Notes: generated from the letters alone by a model not told the origin. 36,593 bases of DNA from Oscillospiraceae bacterium (GCA_022650455.1 JALCPO010000019.1:1-36593); one strand, 5' to 3'; positions 7,052 to 15,035 are shown, counted from the first letter of the stretch. Numbers and translations: made by a program.

Positions 7052-8303
7052 CCCGTTCTCCCCCAAGCAGCTCCGGGCGCTCAACTGGTGGTGCCCCGGC
7101 AGCCCCGACGCTTCCCGCAGCGCCGTCATCTGCGACGGCGCGGTCCGCAGCGGCAAAACGCTCTGCCTCGGCATCTCGTTCGCCGCGTGGGCGTGCGGCT
7201 GCTTTCACGGCCGCTCGTTCGCCCTGTGCGGCAAAACCATCCGGTCCCTGAAACGCAACCTCGTCACCACGCTCCTGCCCGCCCTTTCCGATTCCGGCTT
7301 CTCCTGCGACTTCCATGTCAGCGAAAACCGGATCGACATCGGCTTCGGCAGAAACCGCAACCGGTTCTACCTGTTCGGCGGAAAGGACGAAGGCTCCGCC
7401 GCCCTCGTGCAGGGCGTCACGCTCGCGGGCGCGTTCTTCGACGAGGTGGCGCTCATGCCCCGCTCGTTCGTGGAGCAGACGCTCGCCCGGTGCAGCGTCG
7501 AGGGCTCGAAATTCTGGTTCAACTGCAACCCCGAAAGCCCCGGCCACTGGTTCTACCGCGAGTGGATCCGGAAAGCGGACGAGCGGAACGCGCTTTACCT
7601 GCATTTCACCCTGCGCGACAACCCGTCCCTGAGCCCCTCGGTGCGGGCGCGCTACCAGAGCCTTTTTTCCGGCGTGTTTTACGAGAGGTTCATCCTCGGC
7701 CGCTGGGTCGCCGCCGAAGGCCTGGTGTACCCGTTCATGACGGACGCCATGTTCTGCGACGTCCCTTCCGGCGGGTTTTCCCGGTTCGCCGTCTCGTGCG
7801 ACTACGGCACGGTGAATCCCTGTTCCATGGGCCTGTGGGGGAAGCGCGGCGGAACGTGGTACCGCATCGGCGAGTCTTACTATGACTCCCGCCGCACGGG
7901 GGCGCAGCGGACCGACGAGGAGCATTACGCCGCGCTGGAAAGGCTCTGCGGGGGCCGCCGGGTCGCCTGCGTCGCGGTGGACCCTTCCGCAGCGAGCTTT
8001 CTCGAAACCATCCGCCGGCACGGCCGGTACTCCGCGAAAAAAGCGGAAAACAGCGTGGCCGACGGTATCCGCCGGACGGCCTCGGCGCTCAGGGAAGGCA
8101 GGATCCGCGTCTGCCGCTGCTGTGCCGACGCGGTGCGCGAATTCGGCCTGTACCGCTGGAAGGAAAATCGGGCGGACGACGAGCCCGTCAAGGAAAACGA
8201 CCACGCGATGGATGACATCCGGTATTTCGTGACGACGGTGCTCCGGCCCGCCGATGGATTTTACGCGGTCGCCGCACCGCGCGGAAAGGAGGAAACACTG
8301 TGA
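7041..8303 (+). CDS. Phage terminase large subunit, PBSX family
   Basis: This 420-residue protein is the motor and nuclease that packages DNA into capsids. The ATPase domain shows a PBSX-family Walker A (CDGAVRSGKT, near residue 33) and Walker B with catalytic acids (GAFFDEVALM, near residue 134). The C-terminal RNase H-like nuclease shows acidic residues in VSCDYGTVNPCSMG (near residue 255), CVAVDPSAASF (near residue 315) and HAMDDIRYFV (near residue 395). Length and motifs are complete, so it looks functional. It overlaps its neighbours on both sides (terS by 11 bases, portal by 4). Confidence 0.93.
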   Translation: MEFSPFSPKQLRALNWWCPGSPDASRSAVICDGAVRSGKTLCLGISFAAWACGCFHGRSFALCGKTIRSLKRNLVTTLLPALSDSGFSCDFHVSENRIDIGFGRNRNRFYLFGGKDEGSAALVQGVTLAGAFFDEVALMPRSFVEQTLARCSVEGSKFWFNCNPESPGHWFYREWIRKADERNALYLHFTLRDNPSLSPSVRARYQSLFSGVFYERFILGRWVAAEGLVYPFMTDAMFCDVPSGGFSRFAVSCDYGTVNPCSMGLWGKRGGTWYRIGESYYDSRRTGAQRTDEEHYAALERLCGGRRVACVAVDPSAASFLETIRRHGRYSAKKAENSVADGIRRTASALREGRIRVCRCCADAVREFGLYRWKENRADDEPVKENDHAMDDIRYFVTTVLRPADGFYAVAAPRGKEETL

Positions 8304-9442
8304 TATTCGGCAAAAAGCGGGCGCCCTCCGCGCCCGTGGCATCGGTGCAGACGGCGGCGCGGGGCGACCCGTTTTCCGAACTGGACCGGTGGGTTCCGCT
8401 CGCCGCGGGGGAACGGCGCCTGTATGCCTCCCTGCGGGAAGCCGTGCCTATTATCGACGCGGCCATCGGCAAGATTCTTCGCCTGGTCGGCACGTTCCAG
8501 ATCACCTGTGCCGACCGGGCGGCTCAGGACGCCCTGAATTCCTTCCTGCGGAACGTCCCGGCCGGGGCGGCGGGCGCGGGCGTGCAGACGTTCCTGAACG
8601 CCTACCTCTCCGACCTCCTCACCTACGGCAACGCGGTGGGCGAGATGGTGGTGCGGGACGGCAGAATCGCCGCCCTGTACAACGCCTCGCTGGACGATGT
8701 GGAGCTGCGCGCCGTCACCCCGCTGGAAATCCGGGTGATGCGGCGCGAGGGCGGGGCGGCCGTCCCGGTCCGCTACCCGCAGCTCGTGTTCTGCTCCGCG
8801 CTCAACCCTCCGTCCGGCAGCGCCCAGGGGGTCTCCATCCTGCACGGCCTGCCGTTCGTTTCGAATATCCTGCTCCAGATCTACCGCACCCTCGGCGTGA
8901 ACTGGCGGAGGCTGGGCAACGTGCGGTTCGCCGTCACCTACAAGCCGTCGTCCGACGCGGCCGACCAGGCCTACGCCAAAGAGCGCGCCGAGCAGATCGC
9001 GTCCGAGTGGAGCCGGGCGATGCGCGGCGGCGAGGTCAGCGACTTCGTCTCCGTCGGGGACGTGAGCATCCGGGCCGTCGGCTCCGACTGCCAGATTCTC
9101 GACAGTGAGGTCCCCGTCCGCCAGATGCTCGAGCAGGTCGTGGCGAAGCTCGGCATCCCGCCGTTCCTGCTCGGTCTTTCGTGGTCGTCGACGGAACGCA
9201 TGTCCAGTCAGCAGGCGGATATCCTCACCAGCGAGATGGAAGCCTACCGCCGCGCCCTCAACCCGGTCGTCGAAAAGATCTGCGCCATGTGGCTGCGCCT
9301 GAACGGCCTGCCCGGGCCGTTTTCCGTCGACTGGGACGACATCACGCTCCAGGACACGACGGAGCTCGCCTCCGCCCGCTACCAGAACGCGAAGGCCGCC
9401 CAGCTTGAGCAGGCGCGGCCCGCGCGCCCGGCCCGCCGCTGA
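8300..9442 (+). CDS. Phage portal protein
   Basis: This 380-residue product has the portal-family core. An N-terminal region includes DAAIGKILRLVGTF, followed by the wing/stem region with TYGNAVGEMVV and YNASLDDVELRAVTP. The C-terminal clip and crown region includes LGIPPFLLGLSWSSTERMSS, where the family has a conserved P-P-x-x-L-G. Portals form the dodecameric gate through which DNA enters the head. It starts with GTG at 8300, overlapping the terminase stop by 4 bases, with AAAGGAGG just upstream. Length is at the short end for the family but no internal break is visible. The C terminus is an ARPARPARR tail. Confidence 0.9.
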   Translation: MIFGKKRAPSAPVASVQTAARGDPFSELDRWVPLAAGERRLYASLREAVPIIDAAIGKILRLVGTFQITCADRAAQDALNSFLRNVPAGAAGAGVQTFLNAYLSDLLTYGNAVGEMVVRDGRIAALYNASLDDVELRAVTPLEIRVMRREGGAAVPVRYPQLVFCSALNPPSGSAQGVSILHGLPFVSNILLQIYRTLGVNWRRLGNVRFAVTYKPSSDAADQAYAKERAEQIASEWSRAMRGGEVSDFVSVGDVSIRAVGSDCQILDSEVPVRQMLEQVVAKLGIPPFLLGLSWSSTERMSSQQADILTSEMEAYRRALNPVVEKICAMWLRLNGLPGPFSVDWDDITLQDTTELASARYQNAKAAQLEQARPARPARR

Positions 9443-9523
9443 AAAATTTTCCGCATGGCCGGGCGAAAGGATGCGCTTTCCGGACGACCCGAAAATCACA
9501 AAAAGCAAAAATTAAAAGAGGAG

Positions 9524-10525
9524 ATGGTTTTTATCACACGGAACATCACGATCCAGAAGAGCGGCGGGGCCGGGACGCCCCGGGCAAGCGGCTCCGCGCC
9601 CGGCGCGGAGGCCCTCGCGAAGATCGGCCGCTACACCCGCCGGGAATTCCGCCCCGAGGAGCTTTACACCTTCCCCGTCGCCCTGTGCGACAACGAGGTC
9701 GACCGCGACGGCGAGCGCTTTACCGTAAGCGCCCTGCAAAAACTGGCGGAGCTTTTCGTCGGCAAAACCGGCGTCCTCGACCACAACCCGCTGGCGAAGA
9801 ACCAGACCGCCCGCATTTACGACTGCCGCGTGGAGCGCGACCCCGAACGCAAAACCTCCTGCGGCGAGCCGTACGCCCGCCTGGTCGCGCAGGCGTACCT
9901 GCCCCGCACCGGCACGAACCGGGACTTCATCGCCGGGTTGGAATCCGGCATCCAAAAGGAGATCAGCGTGGGGTGCGCCGTGCGGAGCGTGACCTGCAGC
10001 GTCTGCGGCGCCGACCTGAAAAACGGCTCCTGCGAACATGAGAGAGGGAAAACCTACGGCGGCGTCCTCTGCTGCGCGGTGCTGGACGACCCCGCCGACG
10101 CCTACGAGTGGTCGTTTGTCGCCGTTCCGGCCCAGCGGGAAGCCGGGGTCCTCAAGAGCTTCGGCGGGCGGGACGCGCAGAGCGCCCTGAAAGCCCTGCG
10201 CGAACCGGTAGAAAGCGTCACCCTGAGCCCGGCGCAGAAATCGGCCCTTCTGGCGAAGTTCGGCTCCCTGGAGCGCGAAGCCGCCTTTGGGCGCGAGTTC
10301 CTCGCCCGGCTCAAAAAGGACTTCCTGCGCTTCGGCGCGCTCGCCCAGCCGGGCGTCCCCGCCGAAAGCCTCGCCCGCGCCGCCGACGCCCTGAGCGCCC
10401 GCGACCTGGAAAGCTGGGGCGCGGCGTTCCGCAGGCAGGCGGAAAAGGCGGTCCCGCTCCGTCCGCAGCTCGCGGCGGAGCATCCGTCGGCCGGGCCGGA
10501 CGGCAACGATCCGTTCCGGATCTGA
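9524..10525 (+). CDS. Prohead protease with scaffold-like C-terminal region (XkdF-like)
   Basis: From ATG 9524 the product has 333 residues. The N-terminal half resembles prohead serine proteases. It has FPVALCDNEVDRDGERFT, then VLDHNPLAKN supplying the likely catalytic His, and KEISVGCAV supplying the likely Ser. A CSVCGADLKNGSCEHERG insert with three Cys and one His looks like a small metal-binding knuckle, common in this clostridial subfamily. ADAYEWSFVAVPAQ closes the protease fold. The C-terminal 130 residues are helical and charged, as expected for an internal scaffold removed during capsid maturation. The start is uncertain: GAGGAG is very close to ATG 9524, and an in-frame ATG exists at 9455. 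Confidence 0.85.
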   Translation: MVFITRNITIQKSGGAGTPRASGSAPGAEALAKIGRYTRREFRPEELYTFPVALCDNEVDRDGERFTVSALQKLAELFVGKTGVLDHNPLAKNQTARIYDCRVERDPERKTSCGEPYARLVAQAYLPRTGTNRDFIAGLESGIQKEISVGCAVRSVTCSVCGADLKNGSCEHERGKTYGGVLCCAVLDDPADAYEWSFVAVPAQREAGVLKSFGGRDAQSALKALREPVESVTLSPAQKSALLAKFGSLEREAAFGREFLARLKKDFLRFGALAQPGVPAESLARAADALSARDLESWGAAFRRQAEKAVPLRPQLAAEHPSAGPDGNDPFRI

Positions 10526-10591
10526 CCGGTTTCCCCGCCCGAGGGGAAAAGCAGCATCCCGATGAAAAATCAGAAAGGAATGATGGATGAC

Positions 10592-10936
10592 ATGGAACTT
10601 TCATTTAACGGATTCGGAGAAAACGCGGCGACTTTCGCGGCGCAGGACGGCGTGGCCGCAGGGGCGCCGGTAAAGGTGACGGGCAGCGGCACGGTCGGCG
10701 CGTGCGCCGCGGGCGACGACTTCTGCGGCGTGGCGCTCAACGTGCGCAACGGGTACGCGGCCGTGCAGCTTTCCGGCTACGCGCGGCTCCCGTACGACGG
10801 CGCGGCCCCCGCCGCGGGCTGGCAGATGCTCTCCGCCGCCGCGGACGGGAAAATCCAGGCCGCGTCCGCCGGCGGGCGCCAGCTTCTGGTCGTCGACGTG
10901 GATGAAGCCGCCATGCTCTGCGGCGTAATCCTGTAA
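10592..10936 (+). CDS. Capsid decoration/stabilisation protein, putative
   Basis: The product is 114 residues from ATG 10592. In-frame ATGs at 10562, 10580 and 10583 are alternatives, and an AGAAAGGA site lies at 10571-10578. The sequence is a small all-beta, Gly/Ala/Val-rich protein (GAPVKVTGSGTVGACAAGD, FCGVALNVRNGYAAVQLSG, then LLVVDVDEAAMLCGVIL). This is similar in style to DUF2190/DUF228-type head proteins and other phage capsid cement proteins, and it sits between protease and major capsid gene, where such genes usually lie. The family assignment is by position and composition. Confidence 0.7.
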   Translation: MELSFNGFGENAATFAAQDGVAAGAPVKVTGSGTVGACAAGDDFCGVALNVRNGYAAVQLSGYARLPYDGAAPAAGWQMLSAAADGKIQAASAGGRQLLVVDVDEAAMLCGVIL

Positions 10937-10978
10937 AACGGGCAATCCACCGATTTTAAAAATTTTAGGAGGAAAAAT

Positions 10979-11992
10979 ATGGCAGCTTATGAATCCCTGA
11001 AGCTCGAAAAGGGCATGTACGGCACGCCCGGCAAAACCTTCACCCAGGTGCTCGAAAGCCTCGACCCCTCGGCGGGCTACGCGGGCACGCCGCTCGAAGG
11101 GCTCGACGCCTACCAGCGCCAGCTCAAGCGCTTCGGCATCCGCGCGGGAGGGCCCGGCTCCGACCGCATCGAAAAATTCTTCCAGACGGGCGACTCCGCC
11201 GCCCTGTTCCCGGAGTATGTGGCGCGCTCCGTCCGGCAGGGCATCGAAATGGAAAACCTGCTCCCCTCGCTCGTCGCCGCCACCACGCAGATCGACTCGA
11301 TGGACTACCGGACCATCGAGTCCGTGCCGGCGCAGGATGACAAATCGCTCAAACCCGCCGCCGAAGGCGCGGCCCTGCCGCAGACCTCCGTGCGCACCAA
11401 GGACCACCTGGTGCACCTGCAGAAGCGCGGCAGGATGCTCGTGGCCAGCTACGAGGCGCTCCGCTTCCAGCGCATCGACCTGTTCACCGTCACCCTGCGG
11501 CAGATCGGCGCGTACATCGCGCGCGCCCAGCTTTCGGACGCCGTGGACGTGCTCCTGAACGGCGACGACGGCAAAACGCCCGCCGCGGCGGTGGCGGCCG
11601 CCGGGGCCAAGCCCGCGTACGCCGACATGGTCGCCCTGTGGGGCTCCCTTTCCCCGTACCGCCTGAACGCCATGCTCGCCTCGACCCCCGCCATGGAGGA
11701 CATCCTCAATATCGCGGAGTTCAAGGACGCGCAGGCGGGCCTGAATTTTCAGGGCACCGGCAAGCTTTTCAGCCCGCTCGGCGCCAACCTTCTGCACAAC
11801 CCCGACATGGCGGCGGGGAAGATCATCGGGCTCGACAAAACCTGCGCGCTCGAAATGGTGCAGGCGGGAGGCGTGCAGACCGACTCCGACCGGCTGATCG
11901 ACCGCCAGCTCGAACGTGCCTCCGTCAGCGTGATCGCCGGCTTTTCCCGGATCTTCGACGACGCGGTCAGAGTCCTGACCTACGGCTCATGA
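10979..11992 (+). CDS. Phage major capsid protein (HK97-fold type)
   Basis: This 337-residue protein follows an AGGAGG ribosome binding site 6 bases before ATG 10979. It has the layout of HK97-fold capsid proteins: a mobile N-terminal region with KTFTQVLESLDPSAGY, then E-loop-like VPAQDDKSLKPAAEGAALPQ. The P-domain has VHLQKRGRMLVASYEALRFQ followed by a long helix. The A-domain has LSPYRLNAMLASTPAMEDIL and LFSPLGANLL, with a C-terminal ERASVSVIAGFSRIFDDAV. It resembles PBSX XkdG-type capsid proteins. No break is visible. It should form the icosahedral shell with the portal, and the adjacent protease would process it. Confidence 0.9.
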   Translation: MAAYESLKLEKGMYGTPGKTFTQVLESLDPSAGYAGTPLEGLDAYQRQLKRFGIRAGGPGSDRIEKFFQTGDSAALFPEYVARSVRQGIEMENLLPSLVAATTQIDSMDYRTIESVPAQDDKSLKPAAEGAALPQTSVRTKDHLVHLQKRGRMLVASYEALRFQRIDLFTVTLRQIGAYIARAQLSDAVDVLLNGDDGKTPAAAVAAAGAKPAYADMVALWGSLSPYRLNAMLASTPAMEDILNIAEFKDAQAGLNFQGTGKLFSPLGANLLHNPDMAAGKIIGLDKTCALEMVQAGGVQTDSDRLIDRQLERASVSVIAGFSRIFDDAVRVLTYGS

Positions 11993-12354
11993 CCGCGCTG
12001 AATCTTGACGACGTCCTCGCCCGCTTTTCCCTGCTGGCCGGGCAGGACGGGGATGCGGAGCCGTACCGGCCGCTGTGCGCGGACGCGGCGGCTCAGGTGG
12101 AACGGGGTGAGCGGGCAGGCTGCGGGCCGGAGGCTTCCGGCCCGCTGACCGCCGCGGCGGCGGCCCTCGCCTTCTACCGCTTCGCCCTCATGCAGGCGGG
12201 CCGGGACGCCGGATCGTTCGAGGCGGGGGACGTCCGGGTCGCGGCGGGGGACACAAACGTCCGGCCCGCGCGGGCGCTGTGGAGCGAGGCCGTGGCCGCG
12301 GCTTCCCCCTACCTCGCGGACCTCGGGTTCCTGTTCCGGAAGGCAACCCCGTGA
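11989..12354 (+). CDS. Head-tail connector (adaptor) protein, putative
   Basis: This 121-residue, largely helical and alanine-rich protein starts at ATG 11989, overlapping the capsid stop by ATGA. It begins MTALNLDDVLARFSLL, then has a central helix (LTAAAAALAFYRFALMQAG) and a short beta-like part (EAGDVRVAAGDTNVRP). This plan fits gp15/XkdH-type adaptors that sit under the portal. Position directly after the capsid gene supports the call. No catalytic motif is expected. I am fairly sure of a head-tail joining role and less sure of the exact family. Confidence 0.65.
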   Translation: MTALNLDDVLARFSLLAGQDGDAEPYRPLCADAAAQVERGERAGCGPEASGPLTAAAAALAFYRFALMQAGRDAGSFEAGDVRVAAGDTNVRPARALWSEAVAAASPYLADLGFLFRKATP

Positions 12355-13025
12355 CGCGCCGCGGGCGGGCGGAAGCCCTGCTGGACCGGTACGGCGAAAC
12401 CGTCGCCTTCGGCGGCGCGCAGTTTCGGGCGCTCATCCGGCCGCTGGGGTTCCAGAGCGGCAGGGGCCGGGACACGCCGGAAGCGTACCGGGACGGCGTC
12501 CGCTACCTTTATACCGGCCCGGCGGCGCACAAGCTGAGCACGGGCGGCACCGTGGAAACGGCCGGCGGCAGCTATGCCGTCAAACGGTGCGACACCGTCC
12601 TTCTCGGCGGCGAGGAGCTGTACGTCCGCGCGGTGCTGGAAGCGCTTTCCCCCGAGGCGGACACGGAAGTCCGCCTGGAGCGCGGCGGGGCGGTGGTCGC
12701 CCGCGCCGAAAGCTACGCCGCGAAAGCGGCGCAGGGCGCGGACGAAGTCATTCCGTGGGGTGAAGACGGACCGGAAGAAATTGCGGAAGGCGCGGTGCGC
12801 TGGGAACTCTCGCTCACCGGCGTCCGGCCGGAGGCCGGGGCGGACCTGTTTGCCCCGGGCGTCTTTCAGGTCGTGATCGCCCGCCCCGGCGAAACGGTGA
12901 CGTACTCCGGGTGCCGGTGGAAAACCGTCCGGAACACCGGGGGGCCGTCGCTGGAACGCTCCTGCACGCTGGAAGCCCTCGCCGCGGGCCGGGCCGTGGA
13001 ACGGGAGGCGAACCCCGATGGATGA
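12351..13025 (+). CDS. Head-closure/minor structural protein, putative, possibly two-domain
   Basis: The 224-residue product starts with GTG 12351 overlapping the previous stop (GTGA). Residues 1-100 (LLDRYGETVAFGGAQFRALI, then GGTVETAGGSYAVKRCDTVL, EELYVRAVLEAL) look like a small beta-barrel stopper of the head-completion type. Residues 125-224 form a second beta-rich part (GAVRWELSLTGVRPEAGADL, FQVVIARPGETVTYSGCRWK, then TGGPSLERSCTLEALAAG). That part is not needed for a stopper and is vaguely reminiscent of tail-tube or tail-terminator sequences. The second domain is a guess from pattern. It ends just as the 30-codon ORF begins. Confidence 0.55.
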   Translation: MTRRGRAEALLDRYGETVAFGGAQFRALIRPLGFQSGRGRDTPEAYRDGVRYLYTGPAAHKLSTGGTVETAGGSYAVKRCDTVLLGGEELYVRAVLEALSPEADTEVRLERGGAVVARAESYAAKAAQGADEVIPWGEDGPEEIAEGAVRWELSLTGVRPEAGADLFAPGVFQVVIARPGETVTYSGCRWKTVRNTGGPSLERSCTLEALAAGRAVEREANPDG

Positions 13026-13110
13026 CGATCTCGAAGAATTTTCCGACGCGATGGAACTCGACTGGCTGCGCCGCCCGCGCAGCCTGACCCAGGAGGAGGA
13101 CGAAGCATGA
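13018..13110 (+). CDS. 30-residue acidic mini-protein, translationally coupled
   Basis: ATG 13018 lies inside the end of the upstream gene, with GGAGG 8 bases before it. The ORF ends with a TGA that overlaps the ATG of the next gene (ATGA). The product begins MDDDLEEFSDAMELDW and ends in an acidic RSLTQEEDEA tail, with roughly a third acidic residues. Perfect coupling on both sides and a good ribosome binding site argue that it is translated. It occupies the place where related phages carry the sheath, tube, chaperone and tape-measure genes. It may be a remnant of one of them (a chaperone fragment is possible) or a new small component. I do not recognise it. Confidence 0.6.
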   Translation: MDDDLEEFSDAMELDWLRRPRSLTQEEDEA

Positions 13111-13628
13111 ACCTGGCGCGCATGAGCTTTAAAGGCTACGTGTGGCCCCGCAACCCGGAGACCATCCAGATCGGGCGCGGCCGCAGCGTGGCGGAGTTCC
13201 AGATCCCGCAGGGGGCCCGCGCGGTGCAGGACAACGGCGCCGCGCCGCGGAAGGTCACCGGTTCGGGCCGCTTTACCGGCGCCGGGGCCATGGAAGAATT
13301 CTCGCGGCTTTCGGCGGTTTTTTCCGCCGGGGGCAGCGGGACGCTCCGCCTGCCGGGCACGGCTCCGTTCCAGGCGGTGTTCGCGTCGCTCGTCCTGAAA
13401 GGGCAGCCCCGCCCCAACTGCGCGGGCTACGAATTCACGTTTTTGGAGGACTCCTACGCCGTGCCCGAAAGAGCCGGCGAGGCGCGGGTTTTCGTATGCT
13501 CCGGCGGGGAAACGCTGTGGGACGTGGCGAACCGGTACGGGACGGACGTGGATACCCTGCGCGCCGCCAACCCGCAGATCGAGTGGCCGAACGCGCTGGC
13601 GGCCGGGGAGGAGGTGAACGTCCCGTGA
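13107..13628 (+). CDS. XkdP-like phage tail/baseplate protein with C-terminal LysM domain
   Basis: The 173-residue product has two parts. Residues 1-120 (MSFKGYVWPRNPETIQI, then QGARAVQDNGAAPRKVTGSG, AMEEFSRLSAVFSAGGSGTL) resemble the N-terminal domain of XkdP/gp53-like hub-associated proteins. Residues 127-173 form a LysM domain (CSGGETLWDVANRYGTDVDT, LRAANPQIEWPNALAAGEEV), a fold that binds peptidoglycan or fixes the protein to the baseplate hub. PBSX XkdP has the same two-part plan and lies directly upstream of XkdQ, as here. The start at ATG 13107 overlaps the mini-protein stop. Confidence 0.8.
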   Translation: MNLARMSFKGYVWPRNPETIQIGRGRSVAEFQIPQGARAVQDNGAAPRKVTGSGRFTGAGAMEEFSRLSAVFSAGGSGTLRLPGTAPFQAVFASLVLKGQPRPNCAGYEFTFLEDSYAVPERAGEARVFVCSGGETLWDVANRYGTDVDTLRAANPQIEWPNALAAGEEVNVP

Positions 13629-14536
13629 CTTTTTCCGGCGTAAGGCCCGGCGGGGAAGAGATTCTTCTTCCATCCCCCGTCCGGGCGCAGTTCGACTCCG
13701 CCCGGGACGCCCCGGCGGACAGCTTCCAGGGCGTTTTCCCCCTCGGGAAAAGCCCCGGCGTGCTGACCGGGCTGAAAATCCGCGGCGCGCGCGGCGAAAC
13801 GCTGTTCTCCGGCATCGCGGACATCCAGCGCGAAAGCTCGTCCGGCTCGGGGAATCTGCTGCGCCTGACGTGCCGCGGCCTGGCCGGCCTTCTGCTGGAC
13901 AGCGAGGCCGTCCCCCGGCACTACAGCTTCCCGTCCCTTCCGGTGATCTTCGAGCGGCATGTGAAACCGTACGGATTTTCCGGGTACCGGGGCGACGGCC
14001 GGGCGTTCCAGGGAACCCTGCGGATCGCGAAAGGCATGAGCGAGTGGCAGGCGGCCGCGGCCTTCTGCAAAAACTTTCTGGGAGTCGCGCCCCGCGTGCG
14101 CGGGGACTGCTTCGACGCTTCGGGCGAAACGGCCGGGAGCCCGATCCGGTTCGACAACCTCCGCGGCGTCCGCTACTTCGGCGCCGAGGTCAAAAACCGC
14201 TGCTGCGACCGGATCTCGGAGATTTTCGTGCCGGACGGGGACACCGGGGCCTACCGGTCCGCGGCGAAGGACGCGGAGACCGCCGCGCTCGGGATTCTGC
14301 GGAACCGCTACCTGTCCAGCCCGTCGGCGGACGCGGATGCCGTTCTGAAAGCGGCCTGCCGCAAGGCTTTCGCCGTAACGGTGGACTGCCCCGGCGCCCC
14401 GGCGGCGGAAACCGGCGCGCCCGCCGAACTGCGCGACCCGCTCCTGGGCGCGTACGGCGGGCTCTCCGTGGCGGCGATCCGCTGCGTCGCGGACGCGGAC
14501 GGGACCCGGACCCGGTACGTTTTGCGGAAAGCCTGA
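13625..14536 (+). CDS. XkdQ-like baseplate hub protein
   Basis: This 303-residue product starts with GTG 13625, overlapping the previous stop. It follows the LysM protein as XkdQ follows XkdP in PBSX. Sequence features fit the hub/gpD-like family: an N-terminal beta domain (LKIRGARGETLFSGIADIQR), a segment with LTCRGLAGLLLDSEAVPRHY, a central domain including AKGMSEWQAAAAFCKNFLG, and a C-terminal barrel. The hub joins the tail tube to the spike and wedge proteins in contractile tails. Its presence without a tube gene in this cluster is odd. Immediately downstream the operon is interrupted by a hairpin and a 160-base gap. Confidence 0.8.
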   Translation: MTFSGVRPGGEEILLPSPVRAQFDSARDAPADSFQGVFPLGKSPGVLTGLKIRGARGETLFSGIADIQRESSSGSGNLLRLTCRGLAGLLLDSEAVPRHYSFPSLPVIFERHVKPYGFSGYRGDGRAFQGTLRIAKGMSEWQAAAAFCKNFLGVAPRVRGDCFDASGETAGSPIRFDNLRGVRYFGAEVKNRCCDRISEIFVPDGDTGAYRSAAKDAETAALGILRNRYLSSPSADADAVLKAACRKAFAVTVDCPGAPAAETGAPAELRDPLLGAYGGLSVAAIRCVADADGTRTRYVLRKA

Positions 14537-14549
14537 AAGCCCGTCCCAT

Positions 14550-14587
14550 AAAAGACCGGCAAACGGCCGCCCCGGACGGTCTTTCTT
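14550..14587 (+). terminator. Terminator-like hairpin inside the phage-like cluster
   Basis: AAAGACCG (14551-14558) pairs with CGGTCTTT (14577-14584) just after the hub gene, followed by a short T-rich stretch. It may end or attenuate transcription, dividing the cluster into head-hub and spike-wedge units. Confidence 0.5.
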
Positions 14588-14605
14588 CACTCCGAAGGAA
14601 ATAAA

Positions 14606-14689
14606 TTGAAACTGTCCTACGCTGAAATTTTGACAAAAAACGGCGGCGTACCCCGCCGCCGCGCAGGCTCAGCCTGCAAGGAGGAATGA
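14606..14689 (+). CDS. Possible 27-residue ORF in the baseplate gap
   Basis: TTG 14606, with GAAGGA 6 bases upstream, opens a 27-codon frame (MKLSYAEILTKNGG..., ending RAGSACKEE). Its last codons run through a GC hairpin (GGCGGCG/CGCCGCC region at 14641-14663) and a GCAGGCT/AGCCTGC repeat, and it stops at TGA 14687-14689, 7 bases before the next gene. The AAGGAGG site of the spike gene lies within it. It could be a leader peptide coupling translation of the second half of the cluster, or chance. Confidence 0.3.
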   Translation: MKLSYAEILTKNGGVPRRRAGSACKEE

Positions 14690-14696
14690 ACGGATT

Positions 14697-15035
14697 ATGT
14701 GGATCTCTCAGCAGATGATTGCGGCGCAGCGGAACCGGCCTTCCGCCGACGCCGCGCGGATCACCGGCCCCGGCTCCGCGCAGGGGGCCGGCCAGTACCG
14801 GTCGCTTCCCTTCGCGGGGCCGTGGGGCATCGCCTACCAGCCGCCCAACGCGGCGCAGGCCGTGATCGTTTCGACCAGCGCGGGCGACACCTGCATCGGC
14901 ACGCTCGCGCAGAACCGCGGAATCCAGCCCGGCGAGCTGATGCTGTTTTCGTCGGGCGGCGCGGAAATCTACCTGAAAAACAACGGCGAAGTGGAAATCA
15001 ACGGCCGGGTTTTCCAGCCGAAGGGGACGGCGTGA
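14697..15035 (+). CDS. Baseplate spike-like protein (gpV/gp45 type, short)
   Basis: The 112-residue product ends with a run typical of the beta-helical tip of phage spike proteins (LMLFSSGGAEIYLKNNGEVE, then INGRVFQPKG). It is preceded by an OB-like part (PWGIAYQPPNAAQAVIVSTS and GDTCIGTLAQNRGIQPGELM). It occupies the XkdR position of PBSX. It is shorter than most gpV proteins, so it may be a minimal spike. The AAGGAGG site is 12 bases from ATG 14697, a longer gap than usual. The stop overlaps the next start (TGATG). Confidence 0.75.
   Translation: MWISQQMIAAQRNRPSADAARITGPGSAQGAGQYRSLPFAGPWGIAYQPPNAAQAVIVSTSAGDTCIGTLAQNRGIQPGELMLFSSGGAEIYLKNNGEVEINGRVFQPKGTA

Noticed and set aside
10601-11797. 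A long minus-strand frame opposite the capsid gene
   Set aside because: No domain or ribosome binding site; the plus-strand capsid frame explains the open reading.
14641-14677. CRISPR-like or repeat array suspected from GC-rich palindromes
   Set aside because: Only single hairpins are present, with no regularly spaced repeats. No CRISPR array was seen anywhere in the window.
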